From contig NZ_CP107935.1 of NCBI RefSeq assembly GCF_036038375.1, positions 7,998,001 to 8,062,000 of the forward strand: a stretch of DNA of 64,000 nucleotides, read 5' to 3'. This document shows, piece after piece, positions 31,767 to 41,222 of this stretch (within the stretch, counting starts at the first letter, position 1; the number at the start of each line of letters is the position of its first letter). This DNA is from Streptomyces sp. NBC_00414. Lineage in GTDB: Bacteria; Actinomycetota; Actinomycetes; Streptomycetales; Streptomycetaceae. Both the position numbers and the translations under genes were made by a program. The notes beneath the pieces are model-generated. The model made no database searches and was not told the origin of the DNA. It saw only the letters and a list, made by a program, of their open reading frames with translations.

Positions 31767-32834
31767 TCACTCGTACTCCGTGCCGCCCTTGCGCGTCAGA
31801 TAGGCGGGGCTGACCGCCTTCGCGACGGCCCGGCCGCCCGTCACGGTGCTGTACCGCTCGACGACGGGCCGGACGACGACCCCCTCGCGCAGATGGATCC
31901 CCTGCCCCGAGACGCTCTCGCGGCCGGAGGCGAACTCCAGCACCCGCCCGATGTCGTACGGGCCCGTGTACAGCCTCGGTACGAGCGGCAGTTCACCGGT
32001 GAGCAGCTCCGCCGCGTCCAGCCAGCGGACCTCGCCGTCGATGTCCGCGGACACGTCGAACACCGCGTACCCGAGGGTCGCGCGGCGGCCGTCGGCGCCG
32101 TACGTCAGGTCCTGCACCCCCGCCCCGTACACCTCGCCGAAGATGCCGATGCGGCGTGCCCCGAGCCGTTCGGCGAGCCGGGCCGCGACCGCCGTGACGT
32201 CGTGGCCGTGGACGGCACGCCAGTACAGATTGCGCGGGTCCTCCTTCAGCGCCAGGCGTTTGGCGCCGAAGCCCTTCGAGGAGACCTGGACGCGGCCGTC
32301 CTCGGCGAAGTACGTGACCAGGCAGGCCGTGCCGTGCAGTTTCTCGGTCAGGACCACCTCCTCGCCCGGGGCGAAGATGCCGGGATACCGCTGGATGTTC
32401 TCGATGTCGACCCAGGGCAGCAGATCGGGAGCCGGCTCGATGTCGCCGTCCATGGTCGGAGGGACGGGCGGTACCCACTTGGTGACGCCGAGCTGTGCCG
32501 CGAAGTCCGTGCCGTCCGCGGCGGCCCGCGCCAGGTCGACGCCGGCCAGTGCCTTCGGCCGGCAGACGATCCCCTGGGACAGCTCGCCGCGCAGCCGGAC
32601 CGCCTTCACCCGGTCCGAGCCGCTGCCCGCGAGACGCCCCGTCAGCCCCAGCTCCTCGATCAGCTCCCGCGGCAGCACGGACTGCTCCGGGATGTAGACG
32701 GCGCTCTCGCCGGTGCGGTACGCGCCCTTGGCGACCACGGCTCGGTACAGGCCCACCTGGGCCAGTTCGAGCGCGTCGGCGTTCGGATGCTCGTGGACGG
32801 TCAGTACTTCGGCGGTGACGCGCAGCGTCGACAT
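31767..32834 (-). CDS. ATP-dependent RNA ligase, Deinococcus Rnl-like (Rnl5 type)
   Basis: A 355-residue nucleotidyltransferase. Residues 1-110 form an N-terminal OB/EMAP-like domain (HPNADALELAQVGLYRAVVA). The adenylation site is K165 in EKLHG (motif I), with motif III-like IGIFGEVYGAG and motif IV EGVVVRP. The ligase core is complete. It seals nicked RNA in repair; the physiological substrate is not known. It is alone on the minus strand, in no recognised RNA-repair operon (no Pnkp or RtcB neighbour). The convergent soxR ends 37 bases away. Confidence 0.82.
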   Translation of the reverse strand: MSTLRVTAEVLTVHEHPNADALELAQVGLYRAVVAKGAYRTGESAVYIPEQSVLPRELIEELGLTGRLAGSGSDRVKAVRLRGELSQGIVCRPKALAGVDLARAAADGTDFAAQLGVTKWVPPVPPTMDGDIEPAPDLLPWVDIENIQRYPGIFAPGEEVVLTEKLHGTACLVTYFAEDGRVQVSSKGFGAKRLALKEDPRNLYWRAVHGHDVTAVAARLAERLGARRIGIFGEVYGAGVQDLTYGADGRRATLGYAVFDVSADIDGEVRWLDAAELLTGELPLVPRLYTGPYDIGRVLEFASGRESVSGQGIHLREGVVVRPVVERYSTVTGGRAVAKAVSPAYLTRKGGTEYE

Positions 32835-32937
32835 GGTGGGGCTCCTCGCGGTCTCACATGGTGCTCAGCCTGGTCTCATCGCCTCCAACTGTCCGGACGG
32901 GAAAGGGGTGGAGCGAGGGGTTTCGGGGCTGCTAACG

Positions 32938-33720
32938 TCACGGCCGCCGCCCGGAGGAGCCGCCCCCGGACTCGGGCCCGCACTCCGCCGCGGACTCGGG
33001 CCCGGCCCCGCGCTCGTACCGGCGCAGGGCCTCCGTCACCAACTCGGCGTTGGACGCGGCCCGTCGGCCGTCCGGCAGGACCAGCGTGTCCTCCAGGCCG
33101 ATACGGGTCGCCAGGCCCAGGCGCACGGCGAGACGCAGCACGGGCCAGGCGCCGCCCTCCTCCCCGTGCAGCAGGACGGGGCGGCCGTGCGCGGTGCCCA
33201 GGGCGGCCAGCAGCTCCCGGGCCGTGACCTCGGCGGAAACCGGATGCGGGTCCGTCACCTCCGCCAGTACGCGCAGCACCCGCGGCCCGAGCGGTGACGC
33301 CATGAACCGCGCGGCCCCGTCCGTGCCGGACCAGATGCCCGCCTCGACGCCCACGCCCCGCTCCAGGAGCGCCGCGGCGACCTCCTCGGCGCCCGGCTCG
33401 TGCCAGTTGACCGAGGCGTGGTCGGGCAGGACGCTCCACTCATGAACGCGCGCGACGCGGGCCGCGGGGTCGGGCTCGGCCCAGGCGCCGGTGGTCACTC
33501 CGACGGGAACGTCCACCTGCGACCGGATTTCGTCCAGTGTCGCCGCAACCGCCTTCGACGACAGCGTGTCTTCCCCACAGGGGGACTTGGGATGCACATG
33601 GATGTCCGACGCCCCGGCCGCGACGGCTTCCGCCGCGGAGTCGGCCATCGCTCTCGGCGACAGCGGTACGAGCGTGCCGTCGCCGGACCCGCGCCCCCCG
33701 TTCACACAGACCTGGACCAT
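32938..33720 (-). CDS. 3-keto-5-aminohexanoate cleavage / BKACE-family enzyme
   Basis: A 260-residue TIM-barrel enzyme of the BKACE family, which condenses a beta-keto acid with acetyl-CoA. Typical stretches are VCVNGGRGSGDGTLVPLSPR, ASDIHVHPKSPCGEDTL and RIGLEDTLVLPDGRRA. The ATG at 33720 follows GGGGGC; the frame runs further upstream, but there it overlaps the divergent gene. The substrate of this family member is unknown. Its promoter faces that of the uncharacterised gene at 33776. Confidence 0.83.
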   Translation of the reverse strand: MVQVCVNGGRGSGDGTLVPLSPRAMADSAAEAVAAGASDIHVHPKSPCGEDTLSSKAVAATLDEIRSQVDVPVGVTTGAWAEPDPAARVARVHEWSVLPDHASVNWHEPGAEEVAAALLERGVGVEAGIWSGTDGAARFMASPLGPRVLRVLAEVTDPHPVSAEVTARELLAALGTAHGRPVLLHGEEGGAWPVLRLAVRLGLATRIGLEDTLVLPDGRRAASNAELVTEALRRYERGAGPESAAECGPESGGGSSGRRP

Positions 33721-33775
33721 GCCCCCGATGGTGCCAGGCCGCACCGACAACCGGAGATCGAAAGGGGAGCAGGCG

Positions 33776-34294
33776 ATGAGCCTGGCCATTTGCTCGCTCA
33801 AGTGGGAAGCCGCGCACACGGGGGCCCAGCGGATCACGTACGACAGTGACGGGTACCACCTCGTGCGCTTCCCCTATGTCACGGGTGAGGAGCAGTACGA
33901 CCGCTGGAACATGCACGACCCGGCGAGGGGCGGCGCCGCCTCGGCGTTTCCCGACGCCCGCTCGGGTCTGATCTGGCCGAGCCACGACGGCTGGGGCGTC
34001 CTGTCGGCGCTCGTCTTCTGGGAGCCGGACGCCGCGGGTCTGGAGTACCGGGCGCGCTTCGTGCGCGACCCGCTGAACCTCACGGCGGCGCGCTACGACT
34101 CGACCGCCACCACCGACTACGCGCCCACCCGCGGTGGTCAGTACCGGACCTACATGTGGCAGATGTTCGTCCACCCGGGCACACCGGTCGGCCTCAAGGT
34201 GTCCGTGCGCGGCGCGGGGGACGCGAAGGTCTCCACACCGCTGATGTGCGTCGAGTTCAAGCTGGCCATCCACACCGACGTCAAGGTTCCGTAG
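33776..34294 (+). CDS. Conserved hypothetical protein
   Basis: A 172-residue protein starting MSLAICSLKWEAAHTGAQRI, with the ATG at 33776 after AAAGGGGAG. It has no signal peptide or membrane helix. It is rich in aromatic residues (e.g. FPYVTGEEQYDRWNMHDPAR, then YMWQMFVHPGTPVGLKVSVR), which looks like a compact beta-sandwich. I do not recognise a family or function. It is divergent from the BKACE gene, with 55 bases between the starts. Confidence 0.72.
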   Translation: MSLAICSLKWEAAHTGAQRITYDSDGYHLVRFPYVTGEEQYDRWNMHDPARGGAASAFPDARSGLIWPSHDGWGVLSALVFWEPDAAGLEYRARFVRDPLNLTAARYDSTATTDYAPTRGGQYRTYMWQMFVHPGTPVGLKVSVRGAGDAKVSTPLMCVEFKLAIHTDVKVP

Positions 34295-34340
34295 GCATGT
34301 GTCCGGGGGTGCGGTTCCGCCGGCGCACCCCCGGCGTCGG

Positions 34341-34949
34341 CTAGCCCGCGACCGCCATCAACAGACGTCCCCGACGGCATTCCGCCAGGGCTTCGGGGGT
34401 GAGGACCGGTCGGGGGACCACGATTCCGCAGGCCGTGCAGACCGGGCCCGAGGACGGCTCGTGGGCCAGGTCGTACTTCCAGACGAGGCGCTCGCCCGAG
34501 CAGACGGGGCAGACGGCGCCGGGTTCCCGCTCCAGGGCGGCGATCAGCCGGCGCAGCACCTCGGCCAGCGGCTCATGGGGGTGGATCCCGGGGTCGTCGC
34601 ACCAGGCGACCCCGAAGCCGCCCCAGGTGAGCCGGTGCCAGTCGTCCACGCTGCCGGGGCTGCGCAGACCGTCGTGCTTCTCCTTCTTGCGGCGCTGGGC
34701 GAACCCGGCCTCGTAGGTGAGCCAGACGGAGCGGGCCTCCTCCAGTTCGTCCAGCGCGGCCACGAGCCGCACCGGATCGGGGGACCGGTCCTCGGGGCCG
34801 AACCCGGCCCGGGAACACAGATGGTCCCAGGTCGCCCGGTGACCGTAAGGAGCGAACCTCTCAAGGCACTTGCGCAGTGAATAGCGCCGCAGTGCCAGAT
34901 CGCTCCTCGGGTCGCGCACCTGTCTCGCCAGACTGCGGAATCCCGCCAT
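34341..34949 (-). CDS. Hypothetical protein with C-terminal zinc ribbon
   Basis: A 202-residue protein starting MAGFRSLARQVRDPRSDLAL. A C-terminal zinc-ribbon-like pair CPVC (residues about 145-148) and CTAC (about 170-173) is visible, preceded by a helical N-terminal part. I do not recognise the family. It could be a small nucleic-acid-binding protein. It converges with the gene at 33776 and is divergent from the penicillin acylase gene. Confidence 0.65.
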   Translation of the reverse strand: MAGFRSLARQVRDPRSDLALRRYSLRKCLERFAPYGHRATWDHLCSRAGFGPEDRSPDPVRLVAALDELEEARSVWLTYEAGFAQRRKKEKHDGLRSPGSVDDWHRLTWGGFGVAWCDDPGIHPHEPLAEVLRRLIAALEREPGAVCPVCSGERLVWKYDLAHEPSSGPVCTACGIVVPRPVLTPEALAECRRGRLLMAVAG

Positions 34950-35276
34950 CGCCCTGCACCTCCGTCACACCTGCACCTGTACTTCGGTCACTTCGGCGTC
35001 GTCGTAAGGACGTCGCCGAATAGACGTATCGACACGCGATTCGGCTCCATCTGTTTTTCGGCGACCGCCATAAAACCGCCAATCAGCCGGTTATCGGCCA
35101 TCCGCAAGACGGTTGTCGGCCGTCTCTCGGGTCCTTCCCGGCCGTCGTCCGAGGCGGTCGGCGACCCCGGCCGGGCTCCGTCGGCCCCTCCGGCGCCAAA
35201 AGTGACGCATGTTCATCTTCAAACACGGGGATACCGGCGGTAACGTCCGGCCCACCCCCGTCGTGAGGAGTCAGCC
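34950..35276. other. Divergent intergenic region with an imperfect hairpin
   Basis: No gene seen. An imperfect 12-base stem (34992-35003 with 35009-35020, one mismatch, loop GTAAG) lies 43 bases before the hypothetical gene start. The rest is lower in GC than its surroundings (runs such as CCATAAAACCGCCAATC near 35070) and probably holds the promoter of the acylase gene. The ribosome site GAGGAG is at 35263-35268. Confidence 0.55.
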
Positions 35277-38066
35277 ATGCCTCGGCGTATCCCACGCACC
35301 ATCCTCGACAGACTGAGAACTCCCCGCAGATTCTCCAAGTTCCTCATGGGCGCTTCCGTATGCGTTCTCATTACCGGTCTCTTGTCACCGCTTTCCCGGG
35401 CGGCCGCCGCCGACACCACCGCACCGGCCGCGAACGACTACTGCGGCAGCCAGTGTTCCGACATTCTTCCGGCAGGTCAGAACGGCAACGCGACCCTCGC
35501 GGAGATCCTTCTCAACCAGGCTTTCGGCACGCAGCCCGCCCACGCGGACGATCAGCTGGCCCCCTACGGCAATCTGGCGTCCGGCTACTCCGCGCTCACC
35601 GACGCCAAAATTAATGACTTCTTCAGGGACGCGTCGTTCGGGGTCCCCGCCGACCAGGTCGAGTCCACCCTGAAGCCCGCCGGACGCACCGACGTGACGA
35701 TCGTCCGCGACAAGAAGACCGGTGTGCCGCACATCACAGGCACCACCCGCTACGGAACCGAGTTCGGCGCCGGTTACGCGGCAGCCCAGGACCGGCTCTG
35801 GCTGATGGACGTCTTCCGGCACGTCGGACGCGGCAAGCTGACCCCGTTCGCGGGCGGCGCCCCCTCCAACCAGGGTCTGGAGCAGGAGTTCTGGCGCCAC
35901 GCCCCGTACACCGAGGCCGATCTGCAGGCCCAGATCGACAGCGCGGTGGCCACCAACGGGGCGCGCGGCCAGCAGGCCCTCGCCGACGTCAGGGCCTACC
36001 TGGACGGCATCAACTCCTACATAGACGCCTCCGACAGCGGCCGCTACTTCCCCGGCGAGTACGTCCTGACCGGCCACAAGGACTCCATCACCAACGCCGG
36101 GACCATCGAGCACTTCAAGGAGACCGACCTCGTCGCGCTGGCCTCCGTCATCGGCGCGCTCTTCGGCTCCGGGGGCGGCGGCGAGGTCGACAACGCCGTC
36201 TCACTGCTCGCCGCCCAGTCCAGGTACGGCGTGGCGGAGGGCACCAAGGTCTGGGAGTCCTTCCGCGAGCGCAACGACCCCGAGGCCGTGCTCACCGTCC
36301 ACAACGGCGAGAGCTTCCCGTACGCCACCAAGCCGGCCACCCCGCAGGGAACGGCCCTGCCCACCGCCGGCACGGTGACCGAGGAACCCCTCGTGTACGA
36401 CCGCACCGGCAGCGCGGCCACCGCCACGGCCACCGGGACGACCGCCTCGGCGACGGCGAGCGCCCTCAGCTCCGCGAAGCGCGGCATGTCCAACGCCCTC
36501 GTGGTGAGCGGCAGGTCCACGGCGAGCGGACACCCGATCGCCGTATTCGGCCCGCAGACCGGCTACTTCGCGCCACAACTGCTCATGCTCCAGGAGATCC
36601 AGGGGCCAGGACTCAGCGCCCGGGGCGCCTCCTTCGCGGGCCTGAGCATGTACGTCGAACTCGGCCGCGGCCAGGACTACGCGTGGAGCGCCACGACCTC
36701 CGGCCAGGACATCATCGACACCTACGCGGTCGAGCTGTGCCAGGACGACACCCACTACCTGTACCGCGGCACCTGCACGGCCATGGAGAAGATCGAGCAG
36801 ACCAACGCCTGGAAGCCCACCACGGCCGACAGCACCCCCGCCGGCTCCTACCGGATGCAGGTCTGGCGCACCAAGTACGGCCCGGTCACCCACCGGGCCA
36901 CGGTCGACGGCAAGAAGGTCGCGTACACCACGCTGCGCTCCTCCTTCATGCACGAGGCCGACTCGATCATCGGCTTCCAGATGCTCAACGACCCGGACCA
37001 CGTGAAGAGCCCGCAGACCTTCCAGGCGGCGGTGCAGCACATCAACTACACCTTCAACTGGTTCTACGCCGACTCGCAGCACACCGCCTACTACAACAGC
37101 GGCGACAACCCCGTACGCGCCACCGGAGTAGACGCCGAGTTCCCGGTGTGGGCGCAGCCGGCGTACGAGTGGAGGAACTGGACGCCGACGACGAACACCG
37201 CCGACTACACCCCGGCGTCCGCGCACCCCAACTCGATCGACCAGGACTACTACATCTCCTGGAACAACAAGCAGGCCAAGGACTACACCACGGCTCCCTG
37301 GGGCAACGGGTCCGTCCACCGCGGCAACCTCCTGGAGGACCGGGTGAGGAAACTGGTCACCGCGGGCGGGGTGACCAGGGCGTCGCTCACCAAGGCGATG
37401 GCCGACGCGGCGCTGGCCGACCTGCGCGCCGAGGACGTACTGCCGAAGCTGCTGCAGGTCATCAGGAGTTCGCCGGTCACCGACACGACGGCCACGGCGG
37501 CCGTGACGAAGCTGTCCGCCTGGGTGACGGCGGGTGCCAAACGCAAGGAGACGTCGGCCGGGTCGAAGACCTACGCCGACGCCGACGCGATCCGCCTCCT
37601 CGACGCCTGGTGGCCGGCGCTGGTGAAGGCCGAGTTCGAACCCGGCCTCGGCAGCGATCTCTACACCGCCATGACCGCCAACCTCCCGGTGGACGAAGCC
37701 CCTTCGGCGGGGCACGGGCCCACCGGGTCGCACGCCGGCAGTTCCTTCCAGTACGGCTGGTGGAGCTACGTCCACAAGGACATCCGGGCGGTGCTCGGCG
37801 AGTCGGTGCAGGGCGGACTGGCCAGGTCGTACTGCGGCGGCGGCAGCCTCGGCGCCTGCCGGGACATCCTGATCAGCACGCTCAGGACGGCGGCCGGCAG
37901 GACGGCCGCCCAGGTGTATCCCGGCGACGACCTCTGCTCGGCGGGCGACCAGTGGTGCGCCGACTCGATCAACCAGCGGACGCTGGGTGGCATCAAGCAC
38001 GGCAGGATCAGCTGGCAGAACCGGCCGACCTACCAGCAGGTCGTGGAGTTCGCCTCGCACCGGTGA
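35277..38066 (+). CDS. Secreted penicillin-acylase-family (Ntn-hydrolase) protein
   Basis: A 929-residue precursor. The signal sequence is basic (RRFSKFLMG) with a long helix VCVLITGLLSPLSRAAAA. The alpha-subunit region includes YGTEFGAGYAAAQDRLWLMD. The predicted beta-subunit N-terminus is near GMSNALVVSG, with Ser405 as the likely nucleophile after cleavage. The C-terminal part contains YNSGDNPVRATG-like and SFQYGWWSY sequences. It may cleave acyl groups from lactones, peptides or penicillin-type amides; the substrate cannot be predicted. ATG at 35277 follows GAGGAG. The early codons include low-GC ones (AAA ATT AAT near 35610). Confidence 0.87.
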   Translation: MPRRIPRTILDRLRTPRRFSKFLMGASVCVLITGLLSPLSRAAAADTTAPAANDYCGSQCSDILPAGQNGNATLAEILLNQAFGTQPAHADDQLAPYGNLASGYSALTDAKINDFFRDASFGVPADQVESTLKPAGRTDVTIVRDKKTGVPHITGTTRYGTEFGAGYAAAQDRLWLMDVFRHVGRGKLTPFAGGAPSNQGLEQEFWRHAPYTEADLQAQIDSAVATNGARGQQALADVRAYLDGINSYIDASDSGRYFPGEYVLTGHKDSITNAGTIEHFKETDLVALASVIGALFGSGGGGEVDNAVSLLAAQSRYGVAEGTKVWESFRERNDPEAVLTVHNGESFPYATKPATPQGTALPTAGTVTEEPLVYDRTGSAATATATGTTASATASALSSAKRGMSNALVVSGRSTASGHPIAVFGPQTGYFAPQLLMLQEIQGPGLSARGASFAGLSMYVELGRGQDYAWSATTSGQDIIDTYAVELCQDDTHYLYRGTCTAMEKIEQTNAWKPTTADSTPAGSYRMQVWRTKYGPVTHRATVDGKKVAYTTLRSSFMHEADSIIGFQMLNDPDHVKSPQTFQAAVQHINYTFNWFYADSQHTAYYNSGDNPVRATGVDAEFPVWAQPAYEWRNWTPTTNTADYTPASAHPNSIDQDYYISWNNKQAKDYTTAPWGNGSVHRGNLLEDRVRKLVTAGGVTRASLTKAMADAALADLRAEDVLPKLLQVIRSSPVTDTTATAAVTKLSAWVTAGAKRKETSAGSKTYADADAIRLLDAWWPALVKAEFEPGLGSDLYTAMTANLPVDEAPSAGHGPTGSHAGSSFQYGWWSYVHKDIRAVLGESVQGGLARSYCGGGSLGACRDILISTLRTAAGRTAAQVYPGDDLCSAGDQWCADSINQRTLGGIKHGRISWQNRPTYQQVVEFASHR

Positions 38067-38108
38067 CGTACTCGCCGGTGGGGCGGGCACGCGTGTACGG
38101 GCGGCGGG

Positions 38109-39446
38109 TCAGCGGATGCGGCCCGCCGCCAGTACCAGCCGGGCCAGTTCCCGGTGGCAGATGTCGCTGTGGGCGCCCGACGGGGCGCCGCCGCGTCGCA
38201 CCACCTCGGACGCGTCGACGTTCACGCACCCCGAGGCGGGCAGCTTCGCCCGCAGCGCCTCGGCGAGGGTGAACACCTTCGTGCCGGACACCGCCTGCAC
38301 CCCGTCGTGGCCCAACGCCCCCCACCTGGTGCCGAGAAGACGGGGGAGAGCGAGGTCGGCGGCCGTCCGGTCGTCGCCCGCCGTCCGGGAGGCCAGCGGA
38401 TAGACCCTGCTCAGCGCCGAGTCGAAGCGGGAGAAGCAGCAGACCAACGGGCCGTCGATACGGTCCTGTTGACCGTGCAGCACACCGCTGTCCCGTACGT
38501 CGTGCGGGAGCCGCGTCGCGAACGCGTAGTGCGAGAAGGCCGCTTGGAGCAGCGTCACCGACTTCACGGTCCGCACCCCCTTGGGCAGTCCGCGCAGCGC
38601 GAACGACACCAGGCGCCCGCCGAAGCTGTGCCCCACGAGGTGCACGCGCACCCCGGGCGCGGCCTGGGCGAGCCGCCCGATCAGCCGCCCGAGCCCACGC
38701 TCGCCGACCGTGCCCGCCCGCCGCTTCATCGCGAAGTACGTCGCCTGGCGCAGCAGTTCGTGTGCTCCGTCCCAGGCCCGCGCGAGGCGGGGCGCGGCCT
38801 GTGCTCCGTCGCTCCCGTCGCCGGCCTCCTCCTCCGCCAGTGCCCGCGCGAACTCGCGGCAGATCCGGGCGGTGTTCCCGAGGAGCATCTCCGGATCGGC
38901 CGGGGTTCCGGGCGGGGCCCCCGGCTCCGTCAGCGTGTCCGCGGCGAACGCGGCGCCCGGAGCTTCCGCGCGCAGCTCGACGAGCAGCTTCACCAGCCGC
39001 CCGTACTCCTCCAACGCGGCGTCGCCGTCCGGCTGTTGGTCGAGCATCCGGGCAATCTGGTCGACCAGGGTGGCCCGGCCGGGAAAGACCGTCAGGAGGG
39101 CGCTGCGGGTGCCCTTGTCCAGCGCCGGGCCCACGGACACCGCGGTCACGGAACGCCCGAAGTCGGGGATCGGCTCGTCGGCGAAGCGCATCGACGGCCA
39201 GATCACACCCACGTATCCGAGCCGGGCGTTCGGCGCGAGGGCGGGGATCGGCTCGAAGAAGCGGCTGTAGAGCCGGGTCGCCGCCGAGCGGTCGTTGTTC
39301 CAGCCGTGCGAGAACACGATCAGGTCCTTGACGCCCCGGTCCACGACCTCCCGGAGCAGCCGGTCGCGCTGCCTGCCGTCCACATCGCCGTCGGCGTCGA
39401 ACGTCAGCTCCCAGTAGGGAGTCACGCCCACTTCAGGATCCGCCAT
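38109..39446 (-). CDS. Alpha/beta-hydrolase-fold protein of unknown function
   Basis: A 445-residue protein. The nucleophile elbow is GHSFGG in VHLVGHSFGGRLVSFALRG, and an oxyanion-side FSHGWNNDRS motif lies near residue 45. The ATG at 39446 follows AAGGGGG and is preferred to the GTG- or ATG-like starts further upstream. No signal peptide is seen. An acidic loop (residues about 195-215, ALAEEEAGDGSDG) is variable in composition. It is probably an esterase- or lipase-like cytoplasmic hydrolase, with no known substrate. It converges with the acylase gene 42 bases away. Confidence 0.75.
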   Translation of the reverse strand: MADPEVGVTPYWELTFDADGDVDGRQRDRLLREVVDRGVKDLIVFSHGWNNDRSAATRLYSRFFEPIPALAPNARLGYVGVIWPSMRFADEPIPDFGRSVTAVSVGPALDKGTRSALLTVFPGRATLVDQIARMLDQQPDGDAALEEYGRLVKLLVELRAEAPGAAFAADTLTEPGAPPGTPADPEMLLGNTARICREFARALAEEEAGDGSDGAQAAPRLARAWDGAHELLRQATYFAMKRRAGTVGERGLGRLIGRLAQAAPGVRVHLVGHSFGGRLVSFALRGLPKGVRTVKSVTLLQAAFSHYAFATRLPHDVRDSGVLHGQQDRIDGPLVCCFSRFDSALSRVYPLASRTAGDDRTAADLALPRLLGTRWGALGHDGVQAVSGTKVFTLAEALRAKLPASGCVNVDASEVVRRGGAPSGAHSDICHRELARLVLAAGRIR

Positions 39447-39694
39447 GACAAGCCCCCTTAGGCCTCCGCAACCCGTGCGATGTGCACGCATCGTCCCGCC
39501 GACCGCGGGAGTTGGCCAGGGGCCACGTCCAGTCTGACCAGCCCGAACTCATGTCTCAGCGCAATCCGGAACGGGTGGTCCAGGATAGGGGATCCGGTGC
39601 GGGTGAGGCGCCACCGGATGGCGCCACCTGATGGCGTCACCGGCTTGGGCCGCGGTGACGCCACGGGTGACGCCGAGGCGCAGGGGCGGCCGTG

Positions 39695-40960
39695 TCAGCG
39701 GTAGAGGAGGTACTCCTTGCGCACGCGCCGGAACGCGGCCAGTTCGTCGTGCCAGCCCGCCACGACCTCGTCGGTGGTCGCGCCCGCGTCGATCATCGTG
39801 CGCACCAGGGTGGAGCCCGTCAGCTTGTCGATCCAGTTGTCCGGCCGCCAGGCGAAGCCGCTCCAGACCTGCTTGGCGGTGATCAGCAGCGCGATCCCGG
39901 TCCGTACGGGGTCGTACGCGGCCCGGTCGTGGACGTGGATCTGCACACCGCCGACCGTCTTGCCCTGGAACTTCGAGAAGGTGGGGGCGAAGTAGGCCTC
40001 CCTGAAGTGCACTCCGGGCAGGCCGAGCTGTCCGGCCTCGGCGGCCCAGCGGCGGTCGATCCCCTCCGCGCCGAGCAGTTCGAACGGGCGGGTCGTCCCG
40101 CGCCCCTCCGACAGGTTCGTCCCCTCGAAGAGACAGGTGCCCGAGTAGACGAGAGCGGTGTCGGGCGTCGGCATGTTCGGGCTCGGCGGCACCCAGGGGA
40201 GACCGGAGGCGTCGTAGAAGTCCGAGCGCTTCCAGCCCGACATCAGCACGGTGTCCAGGAGCACCGGTTCCGTGAGGAACTCCTCGTTGAACAGCCGGGC
40301 CAGCTCCGCGACCGTCATCCCGTGCGCCTGCGCGATCGGCTCCCGGCCGACGAACGTCGCGAACTCCTTGTGCAGCACGGGCCCGTACGCGCCACGCCCC
40401 GTCACCGGGTTCGGCCGGTCGAGCACCACGAAGCGCTTGCCCGCGAGGCGCGCCGCGTCCATGCAGTCGTACAGCGTCCAGATGTAGGTGTAGAAGCGGG
40501 CGCCCGCGTCCTGGATGTCGAAGACGACCGTGTCCACGCCCGAGGCCGTGAAGATGTCGGCCAGCGGCTGCCCGCTCTTCAGATACGTGTCGTAGACGGG
40601 GAGGCCGGTCGCCGGGTCGTCGTAGCGGCCCTCGGAGCCGCCGGCCTGCGCGGTGCCGCGGAAGCCGTGCTCCGGGCCGAAGACGGCCACCAGGTCCACG
40701 TCGTCGTCGGCGTGCATCACGTCGACGATGTGGCGGGCGTCACGGGTGATGCCCGTGGGGTTGGTGACGATGCCGGTGCGCTTGCCCTTCAGGAGGGCGT
40801 AGTCGTCTGCCGCGAGACGCTCGAAGCCGGACCGGAAACGGCGGGGCGCCGTTTCCGGGGCGTGGGCGGCTGCGGCCGTGGCTGTGGCGGGTGGGCCCGC
40901 CGAGACCGCGGCCACCGTCGTGGTGGCGGCCAGGAGACTTCGTCTGGACAGGCGGCGCAT
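39695..40960 (-). CDS. DUF1343 / NamZ-like exo-beta-N-acetylmuramidase
   Basis: A 421-residue secreted enzyme. A twin-arginine-type signal (RRLSRRSLLAATTTVAAV) precedes the DUF1343 body: KGKRTGIVTNPTGITRDARH, FGPEHGFRGTAQAG, FDIQDAGARFYTYIWTLYDC and RPNPVTG. NamZ members release terminal N-acetylmuramic acid from peptidoglycan fragments, so this one likely acts in wall recycling. The ATG at 40960 follows GGAGG by six bases; the longer frame to 41107 crosses a repeat unit. Confidence 0.88.
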   Translation of the reverse strand: MRRLSRRSLLAATTTVAAVSAGPPATATAAAAHAPETAPRRFRSGFERLAADDYALLKGKRTGIVTNPTGITRDARHIVDVMHADDDVDLVAVFGPEHGFRGTAQAGGSEGRYDDPATGLPVYDTYLKSGQPLADIFTASGVDTVVFDIQDAGARFYTYIWTLYDCMDAARLAGKRFVVLDRPNPVTGRGAYGPVLHKEFATFVGREPIAQAHGMTVAELARLFNEEFLTEPVLLDTVLMSGWKRSDFYDASGLPWVPPSPNMPTPDTALVYSGTCLFEGTNLSEGRGTTRPFELLGAEGIDRRWAAEAGQLGLPGVHFREAYFAPTFSKFQGKTVGGVQIHVHDRAAYDPVRTGIALLITAKQVWSGFAWRPDNWIDKLTGSTLVRTMIDAGATTDEVVAGWHDELAAFRRVRKEYLLYR

Positions 40961-41047
40961 GTGGGGCCTCCGTGTTCGCGGAAGGTTGGCACGTGCACGG
41001 TATGGCTTCCGCCGGTTGTTCGTAAGCTGCGGGCTCGTCGCGGCTGG

Positions 41048-41070
41048 TCGCGCAGTTCCCCGCGCCCCTG
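41048..41070. repeat. Single copy of the intergenic repeat unit
   Basis: TCGCGCAGTTCCCCGCGCCC followed by CTGA, the same core as the tandem arrays. It lies upstream of the NamZ-like gene. Confidence 0.7.
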
Positions 41071-41160
41071 ACGGGCCGCTGGTCGCGCCCACGCGGCGGA
41101 GCCGCATGTCGATACGGCCCCGCGCCCCTCAGGGGGCCCTTCGCGGAGCCCTTCCAGACG

Positions 41161-41177
41161 GCATACCGACCGGTTAG
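41161..41177. promoter_or_regulatory. TetR-type operator upstream of the SDR / acyl-CoA synthetase operon
   Basis: GCATACCGACCGGT at 41161-41174 continues TAG. It is identical to the minus-strand 14-mers at 15181-15168 and 53544-53531. It lies 46 bases before the SDR start, and the TetR gene of this operon is the natural candidate to bind it. Confidence 0.65.
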
Positions 41178-41222
41178 TCTGGCGGGAGCGGAGCAGAGAT
41201 GTCGTCGTGTCGAAGGAGACCG

